Positions 6,173-16,282 of a stretch of DNA of 27,261 nt are shown here, piece by piece. The DNA lies in NCBI GenBank assembly GCA_023515795.1, contig JALGPX010000095.1, positions 1-27,261 on the forward strand, written 5' to 3'. The first letter of the stretch is position 1; every line of letters begins with the position of its first letter. Origin of the DNA: Amoeboaphelidium occidentale. Lineage: Eukaryota > Aphelidiomycota > Aphelidea. The notes below the pieces were generated by a model. That model did not search any database. It worked only from the letters and a program-made list of their open reading frames with translations, and had not been told where the DNA came from. The position numbers and the translations under genes were made by a program.

Positions 6173-8722
6173 TTACAAAACACTTGCGGCTGGTGCAGTC
6201 GGTTTGTAAAAATCTTCGCTCTTACATTTTCTTAATTTAGATCCTCCCCATCCGAAATCAATTATGTTCGTTTTAAAAGTCGATGCGATTGTATCACGTA
6301 AACCTTCAGCCTTTTGGTCTAGCGATTTGACCGTATCGTCTTGATTAGATGATTGCGAATTGCCACCAATGCTTGCGCTATTAGCCGAGCTTTTACTGCT
6401 TGTGTGTAATATTTTGGTACTGCTTCTAGGAGCTTCTATAATTTTGGTATCCTCCAGGAAAACATGTGAACCTGATCCAAATCCTATCGGAGCTGACAAC
6501 GCTTCTGAAAATGTTTGCCTTATTCTAGATTGCGAATAAGTTGTCGTTGCAGAAATCTTATTCATGTAATCTTCAGTAAGTGGTCTAGGAATTACAATAG
6601 CAAGATCTGGTTTGCTGATTCTTCTTTGTGCAGCGTTTTCGTTTTCTTTGAAAGCAGGTTCCATCAATAGTGTGGTTTTAACCAACTCAGGATTGGCGTC
6701 TTCAAGCTTTGTTGCAGACTCGCGCCTCTTTATATCTACATGGGATGCTGAATATGATGCAGTACTCTCTCGGGTAGTGGAGATCAAAGCTTCAACTTTG
6801 CCGATTTTCACACCCCATAGTTTCTCCGCAACCTCTCTTACCTCAAACCAATAATTTGCAAATACAGCCCTTTTTACAGATACATCATAACCAATTTTAT
6901 GAAGCCACCATCTTTCTAGATAGTTCAAACTACGGAGCTTTAAATCCGACATGATACTCTTAAAATCTACATTCCACACTGCTTGATCATCCCATACTTT
7001 GCTAGCCAACATAACTGATCCCAGTACAGCTCTAAAGCAGTTCAAGCCATGCAAACTAACACGGGCCTTGAACATCAATCTTTCCAAGTAAATTAATGCA
7101 ATTATTGCAATTTCTGCATTTAAATCAGCGGCGATGAAAATTTGCTTCAAAAATTGATTGAGTTCCTCTGCTGTTGGAGGCTGCATAATTTCTGGGCGCC
7201 GCACAACTTCATCTGGAATACCACGTACCTTCCAGATTGGATGTACCTTCTCGGATAAAATATCTGATGTGTAGAAAATTCTCGACGTATATCTTCTTCC
7301 TAGTTTGTTTTGTTTTTCATAAGCATGCAGCTCTGTGTATAGCGAGTATGTGCGTTGCAGATGTGTGGAAATCGCATGAGCAACCGATTTCAGTGTAATA
7401 TCCAAATTTCTAGGACTTGCCGATGGCTTAAATAATGTACTATCAACAGTGAAAAGCGTGCTGCATGAATTGAATTTGATTATTGTCCTGTTCTTAAATA
7501 CTTTGGCATTAAGGATGTCGTTCCTGTCTAACTTTTTAGGAAGCTTAGGTGCTTTTTGTAACGATTCTCTTCTTGTAACTGAGTCCAAGGAATCACTTGA
7601 TGCTTTTTTCTTTTCTCCAAAGCGAATATTGTCTTCAGCTTGTGTGACTTGAATGATTGCGTTGGTTGTAGCAGGTAATTGAACCAACTTCTCATCTTCT
7701 GGAACAGCATTCAGCAAAATCGCGTCCTTACGCAAAGTAGATGTAGCTGAGCCAATGTTTTCAGAGCTTTGTGATCTACTGCTTCCAGACTGTAACGAAG
7801 TGAAACTACCCGATAAGCTAAGTCCGCTTAAAAACTTGAGCGTTTTCGCAGCTTTAGATACATCACCCTCAAACAAATAGTCCATCACGTAGAACTCGTC
7901 TGTAATTAGTGGGGATCTCCATGTTTCTTCTTTTTTGTTGCTCCTTAATCTATCTAATAGCTCAACAGGATCTGGTATATCATCATCATCGGTTTTGATA
8001 TAATCTGACAGTGATAATTCGGTCGTCAGCTTTGCAAGTGATCCAGGCTGACTAGGCTGCAGTTTTTCCAAGCTCTCGATAACCTTTTCTGATGACTTAG
8101 CCCTAGAGAACCTGAAGAAGTTTAAGTACTTGTCTCTTAATCTTTCCGCCGTTGTTTGAGTACGCTGAGAAGGCACCTTTAATGATGTATGGCTACCGAC
8201 CAAATGGTTTGACGATCCCAAGTTGGATTTGCTCCCAGTAGCAAGTATTGACGAGCCACCCAATTTGCTCAATGACGCAGACGACGAGGCTGAGCGCGAT
8301 CTTGAAGTACCACCGGAACTTTGCATCACAATCTCTGCTGCAGCCCGTTTACTCTTTTCTGCTTTCTTCTTGTATTTCAACTCTTTCAAAAACGCGTCAT
8401 ATGGTTTCGATTCTGCAACAGTGTGTGATCTTTGACGAGGAGATGCTTCCTCGGGGAATTGAGAGTCTTGACGAGCAGCTTCATTCTCAGTTGTTTCAAC
8501 GACGCTTGTCTCGTTGCCTTGAGGAGTCTCCTCCAATACCTTCAATAGCGATAGCTTGTTTTCTAATCGCGAAAGGGGTTCCGTAGCTTTGAAACTGCCG
8601 ACAGGTTTCAGGTTGTCTTGACGCGAGATGTTTGCAGCGCCCTCGTTATTAGTTCCGACTCCTGGTTTAGGCCCATTATCGTTCTTAGATATAGGTGCGG
8701 GATAGATCGTTTCTCGTCCCAT
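6173..8722 (-). CDS. Cyclin Y-like protein with long disordered N terminus
   Basis: This 849-residue single-exon protein has a C-terminal half resembling cyclin Y, the membrane-linked partner of CDK14/CDK16-type (Pho85-related) kinases. The pre-cyclin segment FNSCSTLFTVDSTLF...LDITLKSVAHAI (about 415-450) matches cyclin Y's SCST region. The cyclin box lies at about 515-640, with IALIYLERLMFKA and the hallmark LASKVWDDQAVWNVDF. The first 400 residues are Ser/Lys-rich and look disordered, as does the tail; human cyclin Y is about 340 residues, so this is more than twice as long. Gly2 is present (MGRET...), but the serine or threonine favoured at position 6 for N-myristoylation is absent. The start is the first ATG, 213 bp from the divergent gene. 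Confidence 0.82.
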   Translation of the reverse strand: MGRETIYPAPISKNDNGPKPGVGTNNEGAANISRQDNLKPVGSFKATEPLSRLENKLSLLKVLEETPQGNETSVVETTENEAARQDSQFPEEASPRQRSHTVAESKPYDAFLKELKYKKKAEKSKRAAAEIVMQSSGGTSRSRSASSSASLSKLGGSSILATGSKSNLGSSNHLVGSHTSLKVPSQRTQTTAERLRDKYLNFFRFSRAKSSEKVIESLEKLQPSQPGSLAKLTTELSLSDYIKTDDDDIPDPVELLDRLRSNKKEETWRSPLITDEFYVMDYLFEGDVSKAAKTLKFLSGLSLSGSFTSLQSGSSRSQSSENIGSATSTLRKDAILLNAVPEDEKLVQLPATTNAIIQVTQAEDNIRFGEKKKASSDSLDSVTRRESLQKAPKLPKKLDRNDILNAKVFKNRTIIKFNSCSTLFTVDSTLFKPSASPRNLDITLKSVAHAISTHLQRTYSLYTELHAYEKQNKLGRRYTSRIFYTSDILSEKVHPIWKVRGIPDEVVRRPEIMQPPTAEELNQFLKQIFIAADLNAEIAIIALIYLERLMFKARVSLHGLNCFRAVLGSVMLASKVWDDQAVWNVDFKSIMSDLKLRSLNYLERWWLHKIGYDVSVKRAVFANYWFEVREVAEKLWGVKIGKVEALISTTRESTASYSASHVDIKRRESATKLEDANPELVKTTLLMEPAFKENENAAQRRISKPDLAIVIPRPLTEDYMNKISATTTYSQSRIRQTFSEALSAPIGFGSGSHVFLEDTKIIEAPRSSTKILHTSSKSSANSASIGGNSQSSNQDDTVKSLDQKAEGLRDTIASTFKTNIIDFGWGGSKLRKCKSEDFYKPTAPAASVL

Positions 8723-8935
8723 GGTGCTGTCGTTTTCTAGACAGGATATGAAGTCAAATGAGCAAGGTCATAACGTCCAGAGCAGCCAATCCCTGCAGTC
8801 CAAAACAAAGACCTCTTCTGATAACTGAAAACAAGATCCACATTAACGGAAACAAGTATTTGAACTTGTGTATGACGGCATTGCCTTTGTTTCAATCGCG
8901 CAAACGTTGATCTTCTTCTAGTGAAGTTGCTTGAC
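8723..8935. promoter_or_regulatory. Divergent promoter region, cyclin Y-like / USP-like
   Basis: This 213-bp region lies between two divergent starts. A CCAAT box inside CAGCCAATC (8783-8791) is the only recognisable element; the same 9-mer occurs upstream of the SNARE gene at 9677-9685. Confidence 0.4.
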
Positions 8936-9560
8936 ATGGTGTCCATTCTTCAAGCATCCGGCTTAAACAGCAGCGACGAATTAGACACGAAAGAAAAGTT
9001 AAGAATAACTTTGTTGCCTTTGGACTTGAAAGCTATTTATGAGAAGCATGGGAGAGTCAATAGCCTTGTCTCATGGATTAAAGATCACTTAATAACCTCT
9101 GATGGATACAAGAACAAAATTATACTCACAACGGGAGTTAACTTTTCTGGGCACAGCTTTATAGAAACAGCTGCAATTGGTATGTCACTGTTTTACCAAA
9201 TTTTTTAATTGTTTAGAGGTTGTCCAAGCTGCAGAGTACTTAAGCGGTAAGGCAATACAACCAGATCTGAATGAATCTGGATTATTAGCACAAGACAATG
9301 CACAGAAAATTATGGAACGCATTGCGAGTATGCTTGAAAAGGAGAACATAACGTGCATGGTGGATGTCCAGTCCAGTGTGCATGATCAGAAATCATTCAT
9401 AATGAAGCAAGTGAAGCATTATGCTCCAGACATACTCTTGCTTTATGAGGAATCGGGATCTTTTGCTTCATCTGTAGAACATCACTTAATGAGCAGCGAG
9501 ACAAGCTTGGAGCAAAATGCCCAGTTTCCGGTGCTGGTTCATGTCCCTAAGCTTGATTAA
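8936..9560 (+). CDS. Possible universal-stress-protein-fold protein (two exons)
   Basis: CDS is join(8936..9179, 9217..9560), 195 aa, with a 37-nt GTATGT...TTTAG intron. I do not recognise the gene with certainty. From residue 62 the pattern resembles the UspA alpha/beta fold. There is a first strand and helix (KIILTTGVNFSGHSFIETAA followed by VVQAAEYL), a later amphipathic helix (NAQKIMERIASMLEKENI) and a strand (TCMVDVQ). Next come a helix and strand, SFIMKQVKHYAPDILLLYEESG, which match the 'aDlivmG' turn. The end, PVLVHVPK, matches the family's PVLVV strand. ATP-binding glycines are not clear, so it may not bind nucleotide. The N-terminal 60 residues are unassigned. The ATG at 8936 is the first in frame. 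Confidence 0.45.
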
Positions 9561-9752
9561 TATAAATTTTGGTTACTAAGAGCGCTCGTAAGATATACTT
9601 TTGGTAAAGAGGCTCACAAAAGCACATAGTAGCGTGCACAGACTCTTAGCTTGTCGCGTGTTTGAACTCCAGCAATCAGCCAATCACGCTTGCGTCGCAC
9701 ATTTTTCGATTGTTGAAGCGCCAGACTTAATACTCTTCAAAGTTTCTCGTGA
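9561..9752. promoter_or_regulatory. Upstream region of the SNARE gene with CCAAT box
   Basis: This 192-bp spacer lies between tandem genes. A CCAAT box at 9680-9684 sits 68 bp before the SNARE start codon. I checked for a tRNA and found no convincing A and B boxes. Confidence 0.4.
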
Positions 9753-10517
9753 ATGAACAAAATGAACAGAAGCCGTGACAGATACGACAGCCGTGAAAAT
9801 CGCTACTACTCGCCTCAGTATGGCAACGTTCCACCTGAACAGGAAGATGATCTCTCCGTTGATGAGATTATTCAGAAAACAAAATCAAAGCGTAATGAGA
9901 CTCTTGAAGTAACAAGAGATGCTCTGAAAAGGCTCCAAACAACGGAGCAAAGTGGCATGGCAACGATGGAGAAGCTGAACACGCAATCTGATATTCTGCG
10001 AAAGGCCAAGACGTCGATGGATGTTGCAAAGGCACATCAAGAAGTCGCTAATGAACAAGTGTCTGAACTGAAAAAATACTCAAAGTTAATTCCGTGGGGT
10101 AATCCGTTCAAAAGAAATAACGCATCAAAGAAGCTTCGTGATGCAAAGACTAAACAGCAATACGAAGAGTCAATGCGCGAAAGTGATGAATTGCGTCGTT
10201 CTCAAAGAGATTCCGAGCGCAGGACTGCTGAAGTCAAGAACTCCGCAAATCGCGATCCTTCTGCTGGCAGAGGGCGTTCTGGGCAAAGGAAGCAGTATTC
10301 CGACTTGTTGGATGAAGACGATCGCCATGCTGAAGATGAAATCGATTCAAATTTGGATCAAATTAGCTCTATAGCTCAGCAGTTGAGAGGAATGGCAATG
10401 AACATGAACGATGAAATCAAAAGTCAAAGCAAGCTTGTAGACCATTTGACCAAAAATGCTGATGATGTTAATGTTAGTGTAAAATTGACTCAAAACAGGA
10501 TGAAACGGTGGAATTAA
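9753..10517 (+). CDS. SEC9: Qbc-SNARE, SNAP-25/SEC9-like
   Basis: This t-SNARE is predicted to act with syntaxin and synaptobrevin homologues in fusion of secretory vesicles at the plasma membrane. The 254-residue protein has two SNARE coiled coils. The Qb motif spans about residues 37-98, with the ionic-layer glutamine at about Q78 (LNTQSDIL). The Qc motif spans about 194-250, with Q225 (EIKSQSKLVD) and the ending QNRMKRW. There is no transmembrane segment. Unlike animal SNAP-25 there is no cysteine anywhere, so the linker cannot be palmitoylated; this resembles fungal Sec9. The linker (100-185) is basic. The start may be M1 or M4. It converges on VWA8 with only 10 bp between stops, and that interval is largely an AATAAA. 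Confidence 0.88.
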   Translation: MNKMNRSRDRYDSRENRYYSPQYGNVPPEQEDDLSVDEIIQKTKSKRNETLEVTRDALKRLQTTEQSGMATMEKLNTQSDILRKAKTSMDVAKAHQEVANEQVSELKKYSKLIPWGNPFKRNNASKKLRDAKTKQQYEESMRESDELRRSQRDSERRTAEVKNSANRDPSAGRGRSGQRKQYSDLLDEDDRHAEDEIDSNLDQISSIAQQLRGMAMNMNDEIKSQSKLVDHLTKNADDVNVSVKLTQNRMKRWN

Positions 10518-10521
10518 ATGC

Positions 10522-10527
10522 AATAAA
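10522..10527 (+). terminator. Polyadenylation signal of the SNARE gene
   Basis: An AATAAA hexamer lies 4 bp after the SNARE stop and directly before the opposing VWA8 stop codon. Cleavage must therefore occur inside the VWA8 coding region on the other strand. Confidence 0.5.
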
Positions 10528-13500
10528 TCAGTCTTTAATTAAGCTATTAATGAAGATGTTCTGAATAATTTGAGGCAATTCTGAAACATCAAGACACATG
10601 AAGGCTTTTCCTGGCATTCTTTGGACAAACGTCTTGGCTTGATCACCTAAACTCCCAATGAAGATTATGAAAGAGGCAGCTAAAGGGTTTTTGTTGAGAA
10701 TGCCCAGTAAATCGTCAGGATTTATCCCATATTGTTTGATATTGGCGTCGCTGATCATAATCACAAAATGATCATCATACTCTTCAACACCAGGGATCGG
10801 CTCACTTGATGTCACTGTATCAACACAGTGTTCCAAAGCCTTCATTGTAGAATCACCAGAAATACAATGTGCTGCATGAGCTCTCATTTTTTCCATAATT
10901 TGAAATGTTTCGTTTTCAGTCTTTGGAGGATTTCCTTCCGAAACAAATTTGACATCGTAAGAATCTCCAGAGTGGCCGGATATCATATAAGAAAACTTAT
11001 CTTCAAAGCCTCTGAAAGATTCAATAATCATTAGCGTCACATCCGTGCACCTGTCAAGCCGTCCATCATGTGCATTGTACCTAGACATGCTAGCACTAAC
11101 ATCAAATGAAAAGAAAATTCTTTTCGGGGAACGCTTCACCGAATGAAATTCAGATAAGTTGGAACGCCTCTTGTATACATTCTTTTCCCCAGTTAAGCCG
11201 TCTATGAGCCTTCTTTCATCAAAGTCTCCACTAGTTTGACGAGACACCCATACTCGCTCCTTTTTCTTCGCTTCAGTTGTCTCTAAAACATTTCTCAGCT
11301 GTTTGACGTATTTATCTATCCTATGCTTGGAATTGACGTACTTGTTATAATCTAACATATTCATCGAAATTTGTTTAAGGCGGCTATTCAAGAACGCTTC
11401 CCTGATACCTTTTGAAGATTCTGCCACATCTTGTCGAATATTAGGCGCAACGGATCTTTCTTTGAAGTGATCCTCCGACAAGTCTTCATCTTTTCTGGGA
11501 CCGTGGAATTCTCCATATTTTGCGCTAGTTCCTGATCCGCCTTCTAAAGATCCTTGTCCCTCGCCGCCAGCAGTTCCACTACCAGACCCGATTCCACTAA
11601 GATACTCCACGTTCAAAGTATTATTTTCTGCATCAATCGAACTGTTATGTTTTAATGCAGCTTGCAACATCTTCTGATTTAAAATAGGATCCAGTTCCAG
11701 CAAAAAGATCACACAGTTGATGTTATCAACAAGCGCTAACAAACCTTGCGCTGCATGTAACTTGATATAAGGATACTTGCCCAGAATATTCAGAATGTTT
11801 GTCTTGTATGATGCACCGAATTTAGTCCACCAACGCAAATCTCCACTAACTGTATTCAACGCTACTAAGATTCCATTGGGTAGGACTATTGTAGAACTAT
11901 CTATGCAACAATTCTTTTCAACTTGAAAGAGGTGCATTTCATTGCTTGTTGTCTTAAGCAGAAAGAGATCATTTTGTTTCGTGATGGCAAATCCAGGAAA
12001 TAATTTCGAACATTCTTGGCCCATATTCCCAGAAACACGGCGAATAACTTGAATTCCTATATCCAGCATGATGCAATCGTTGTCAGATAGAACAACAATT
12101 ATTGTCACTTCTCCAACATAGTGTGTATTCAAGATGGAACTTGAGCCCAAAGAGAAAACCAAAGACTTCTGCCGTGGGAAGTCTAGAACAACAACATCGT
12201 GGCCTCCAATTACATAGCAAAGTAAGATTCCATGGGACTCTGAACATGAAAAATCAACTCGATATTGTGAAGAAGCATCTCCTATGGTGTAAATGGAAAA
12301 TACCTTTCTCCATTCCTCGTAAACAAGAATTTGGTTATTCAAAAAATTAAAAACAGCCACAGCAACTTGGCCATCATTCACTTTCAAAAGAAAAATATCA
12401 AGGTTATCCGTCTTAATTCCGACGTATTCAAACAAATCAACCTCAGTTCCGACCTCATTGTCGGCCGAAAACATTATCATCGAACACGGAGCTTTGGTGA
12501 GAGCACAAAGCATAGAAGACGAAGTAGATGCACAGAAACTTTGAAAATAATTGTTGTTTTCTACAATAGAGGGCAACTTGATCGATTTTTTCAATTCTGA
12601 GAACACATTCATCCTCAAGTCTTCCGTGAAAACATAAACTCTCGATCTTTCACCTGTGGCTTTGAACGATGATTTTAAGGGAAGCCTAGATTCTTTTGGA
12701 ATAACTCGTTCAGCAGTACTCAACTTGTAGATTGTGTGCGGAGACACTCCATTAAGTCTTAAATCGTTAGAAACGAGAGAAGCTGTTTTGATGAGAATCT
12801 GTCCTTCAAAATTCTTGAGACCATGTCTTTTGAAAACGTCAAAGATAAGTTGCCTCTTTTCAGGCTCCCAAAGGTCAAAATCAAAAACGTTACCAATGCT
12901 CGTGACAACGGAATCGGTTGGAAACATTTGCATGTGGCGAAGAATATTGACTAATTCTCTTGTCGAATAAGGATAGCTAAGTTGACCTTCCTCGTGTAGT
13001 TTCCTAAGATCATCGAATACGTCAATAAGTTTCAGGATCAAATCATTATTAACATTCGGAGCATACCGTTTTACCAGTGCAAATTCGCTCTTTTTATCGG
13101 GATTGTCAATGGAATATGTTGTGAAAGCATCTCCAATTTCCTTGTAAAAATCGTTTCCTAAGAAAGGGAACCCGGGCCTGTTTGCAAGCATTATAATTCT
13201 GAATTTAGGATGAATGCGAATAATGCCGGCTTCACTCTGGCCATTTGATAGATGCTTCGTAATCTTTCTACCATCAGACAAAACCATGGTACCATCTTCA
13301 AGTAGAGTTTTGAGTATGTACGTAACCTGAACAGGTGCCTTGTCTGCCTCATCAATAACCAAAACATGCCCGAATTTACAAGCTTTTACTAGTGGAGAAT
13401 CTTCATACTGCAGAACGCCATTTTTTAAAGATGGAACTACCGTTAAAGATTGAACTGTAGTATCTCTATGGAGTTGGATGTATTGTCTAGGATAACGCAG

Positions 13501-15814
13501 CAACTGTAGGAAACGATCAGCGAGCTTGTTCTTCCCAACACCTTGGTTACCCATAAGCAAAAGATGCTCACCGAGTTTGAAATCCCGAAACATCTCTCGA
13601 AGCAAATGACTGTGTTTTCGATTATTGAAGAAAACAACATTGGGAATCAAAGCCTCATCTTGTTTGTCGACTGCATTTTGCGGAAAGGTTTCGTTCGCGA
13701 TTCTGACTATACCATCCGAAATTTCAGGCTCGTCAACATGATCAACAACACTTGGTGTCTCAATTCCAAGATTTCTAAGAACAAGCAGTAGACTTTGTTT
13801 TCCATTTTGAGGTAGAAAGTTGAGTAGAGTGGAATCTGAAATTGCGCTAAATAAATCATAGTCAGGATACGTCATATGCTTTCTGATAATCCTGATTATT
13901 TGTCGAAGACTCATAAGACCGATTATGTCAAGAAATAGCGCATCATCTTGTTCATGCAAAGTTTGTACAAACTTGAACAAAGTCTGAACAAATTCGTCAT
14001 TTTTGAATTCAGGAAATATCCCTTTAAGAATGGAAAGCTTGTCTGAAACTTCGTCAAGTACTACGCAAGGACCCAAATCAGATAAAATCTCAGCATTAGG
14101 CCAATTTTTAACCCATCTTCTTGAAGCTTGTAATCTACCAACACCAATGATTCTTAAATTGGGATGAATTGGATGAAACCCTCTTCTCTCAGGGGGATTG
14201 AGTGTCTCATAAAAACTCTTGGGAACCAACTTGGTGCCATCAGGAAGATCCAGCCGCCTAAAAGTAAGGTTAAACTCAGACGGGAAACCTTTCACTAAGT
14301 AAGCGACCAATAAACGCGATTGAGCTCACATGAACGGATTCAACTCCATCAAGTACAACAATACCACCTCTAATACATGTATCAACAAGCTGTGAATATT
14401 CCCATACTGTATCTCCAGACAAATTGGTTGATCTTCGCTGAAGCAAATCTCGACTCACCAAGTCTTTGTAAAGGGGGATTGTAGTTTTTTCTGAGCCCAA
14501 AAGCTTCGCGAAGACATCTAGCAACAAAGACTTTCCATTTCCTTTCACTCCCACAAGCAGAAAGTCTAATCCAGCTTTGTGCAGCATTAACATTTTTGAA
14601 AGTGCCTCTTCTTGTTCGAATGTTGGGACATAGTTAGAGAACGTCATTTTGGTAGCTGAAGCCTTAAATTCGGTTGGTACAATATCAACAGGTTTAAGTG
14701 TCACTTTTCCTTCTTCAATAGAGTAGCTATGGGAAAATGATAAACCAGAAACCATACCAAGCTGTTGGTATAATGCACGCAAAGCTTCCTTATGTTCCTC
14801 TCGAAAATTATTCAAGGAACCATAAGGATAACACATCTCGACGAGTTCAATAAGCCTTAATTCTGGGAATAATTTCAATAGAGAAGATACTTTAACGATG
14901 TCAACAGAAAAATCACTAGGAAGAACGCTTTTGTCTTCAGCTATTAAACCATGAACAGAACCAGAAAATTTAAGTAAAGCTTCCGCCTTTTCCCGTAAGT
15001 TCTCTTCATTTTCAAGGTCCATTATTCGCCCTATAGTTGAATATGCGGAATCATAAGAAGGATAGCCAATTGTCCTGCATTGAAACCTACTTCTAAACGG
15101 AGGATCCAATGGAAAACCATTATACGGAGGGACAGGTAGGCCTAAAGCAACAACCCAGAAATTCTCTGAGGCCCTAATCAGGCCTGCAGTAATTTGATGT
15201 TTCGCCTCTTTAGCTAAGCCATCATAAACGCGCGAGCTAATGATCATTCTACCATCTTCCAGTGACATTTCCCTGTTCTCCAGCAGATTATTGAGAATAG
15301 GCAACACATTTCGCTCGGCATTCTGTATGTTATCAAGTATCAGCATGCGACCGTAAATTGCAGCGCGGACTGCAGGCTGTTCCATGTATACCGCAGAACC
15401 ACTGATTATCTCTCTTCTTAATTTCAAGTCACTCTCAGACGTATCCGGTGTAATGCAAACATATTCCACCTCATATCGCAATAACTCTGCCAGTTTCAAA
15501 ACCAACAAGCGTTTATACTCAGAAGGCGGTCCTAATAGAAAAACGTCTTGTTTCAGCGCATACTTCTGCAAGAGCCACTTTAAATGTGCAACTGTCTCAT
15601 CCGTAGAATACATCAATTGAACATTGCGAGGTACCAAGGGCGAATTATTTGTGGCTGAGACTGTAGTGACGGAAACTGAGCCAATTCTAATTGAGCTGTA
15701 ATTAGACGAAGGCGGTGCTTCAATACTTTTAAAACCATCCAAATGAGTCTTCTTACTTTCCGCTGGTGGCGAAATAATGTGTTTCCGCAGAAGGTCGAGT
15801 CTTGATTTTGTCAT
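10528..15814 (-). CDS. VWA8: VWA8-like AAA+ ATPase with von Willebrand A domain (two exons)
   Basis: CDS is complement(10528..14257, 14289..15814), 1751 aa, close to human VWA8 (about 1900), a mitochondrial AAA+ ATPase. It has three AAA+ modules. The first has a degenerate P-loop (GPPSEYKR, about 95-102), also degenerate in animals. The second is intact (GVKGNGKS, about 418-425), as is the third (GNQGVGKN, about 743-750) with Walker B VLVIDEADKAP (about 803). The C-terminal VWA domain has the MIDAS motif DVSASMSRYNAHDGRLDR (about 1560), and the typical DGLTGEKNVYKRR lies just upstream. A 31-nt intron (14258-14288) with an unusual GTTTCC donor joins LLSER to RLDLPDGTKL; a one-base frameshift is the alternative. 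The N terminus is basic and could be a mitochondrial presequence. Confidence 0.92.
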
Positions 15815-15822
15815 TCTGCGAA
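15815..15822. promoter_or_regulatory. 8-bp interval between divergent VWA8 and JTB-like starts
   Basis: Only 8 bp separate the two predicted ATGs (11 bp if JTB starts at 15826). The leaders and core promoters must overlap the opposite coding sequences, unless one gene has an unseen upstream exon. Confidence 0.6.
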
Positions 15823-16267
15823 ATGATGTTGAGAACCAATTTCAAGATATTCCTTATAGCAGCGATATTTATCCTTCTGCCTGGAGTGCATTCAAGCAAT
15901 TTAATGATACTCGAAAGATCAACGCTGGGTAGTAATTGTAATGTCACTGTGGAATGCTCAAAGTGCGATTCGCTGGAAATGGTTGGCTTGATTAATAGTT
16001 TCTACTGATTATTCGTAGAATATCGAACCCTGCTCTGAGACGGGATGGAAAATACAAAAGACTTGCGTGGGGGAGGGAGGCAATTCGACTTTTATCGTTG
16101 AGGAATGGTGTGCTGTTCCGGAAAGTTACGAAACGTCCAACTTTGTTTGGTTCCTTGTTACAAATCTGTTATGCGCCATGCTTTTTGGTTACAACGTGCA
16201 CAGGCGGATAAGAATGCATCAGATGGCTTCATATGAACGAATAAGTAGCAGGCTAACAAGAAATTAA
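15823..16267 (+). CDS. JTB-family type I membrane protein (two exons)
   Basis: CDS is join(15823..15981, 16019..16267), 135 aa; human JTB is 146. The 37-nt intron has a GTTGGC donor and a TACTGAT branch site. The signal peptide is FKIFLIAAIFILLPGVHS. A cysteine-rich luminal domain follows, with CNVTVECSKCDSLE, PCSETGW and the later C...EEWC, which matches the spacing ECxxC...CxxTGy...C...C of JTB (jumping translocation breakpoint protein). Next are a membrane helix (FVWFLVTNLLCAMLFGYNV) and a short basic tail (RRIRMHQMASYERISSRL). JTB function is poorly understood; in animals it is linked to mitosis and mitochondria. The start could be the second adjacent ATG at 15826. The stop lies 15 bp from the opposing gene's stop. 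Confidence 0.75.
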
Positions 16268-16282
16268 ATGTATATTTTTGTT

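Noticed and set aside
5785-6240. 151-codon ORF antisense to OPA3-like
   Set aside because: The composition is that of a frame shadow (Cys/Phe/Leu-rich, no domain); the opposite strand has a clear family match.
8248-8586. 112-codon ORF antisense to the cyclin Y-like gene
   Set aside because: It is a shadow of the Ser-rich disordered N terminus with no recognisable features.
9590-9680. Possible tRNA or Pol III gene before the SNARE gene (GTTTGAACTCC resembles a B box)
   Set aside because: No A box lies at suitable spacing and there is no acceptor stem pairing.
14276-14310. VWA8 split into two separate overlapping genes
   Set aside because: Both halves align in order with one VWA8 protein, and a frame-restoring intron (or a single frameshift) joins them at the expected LPDG context.
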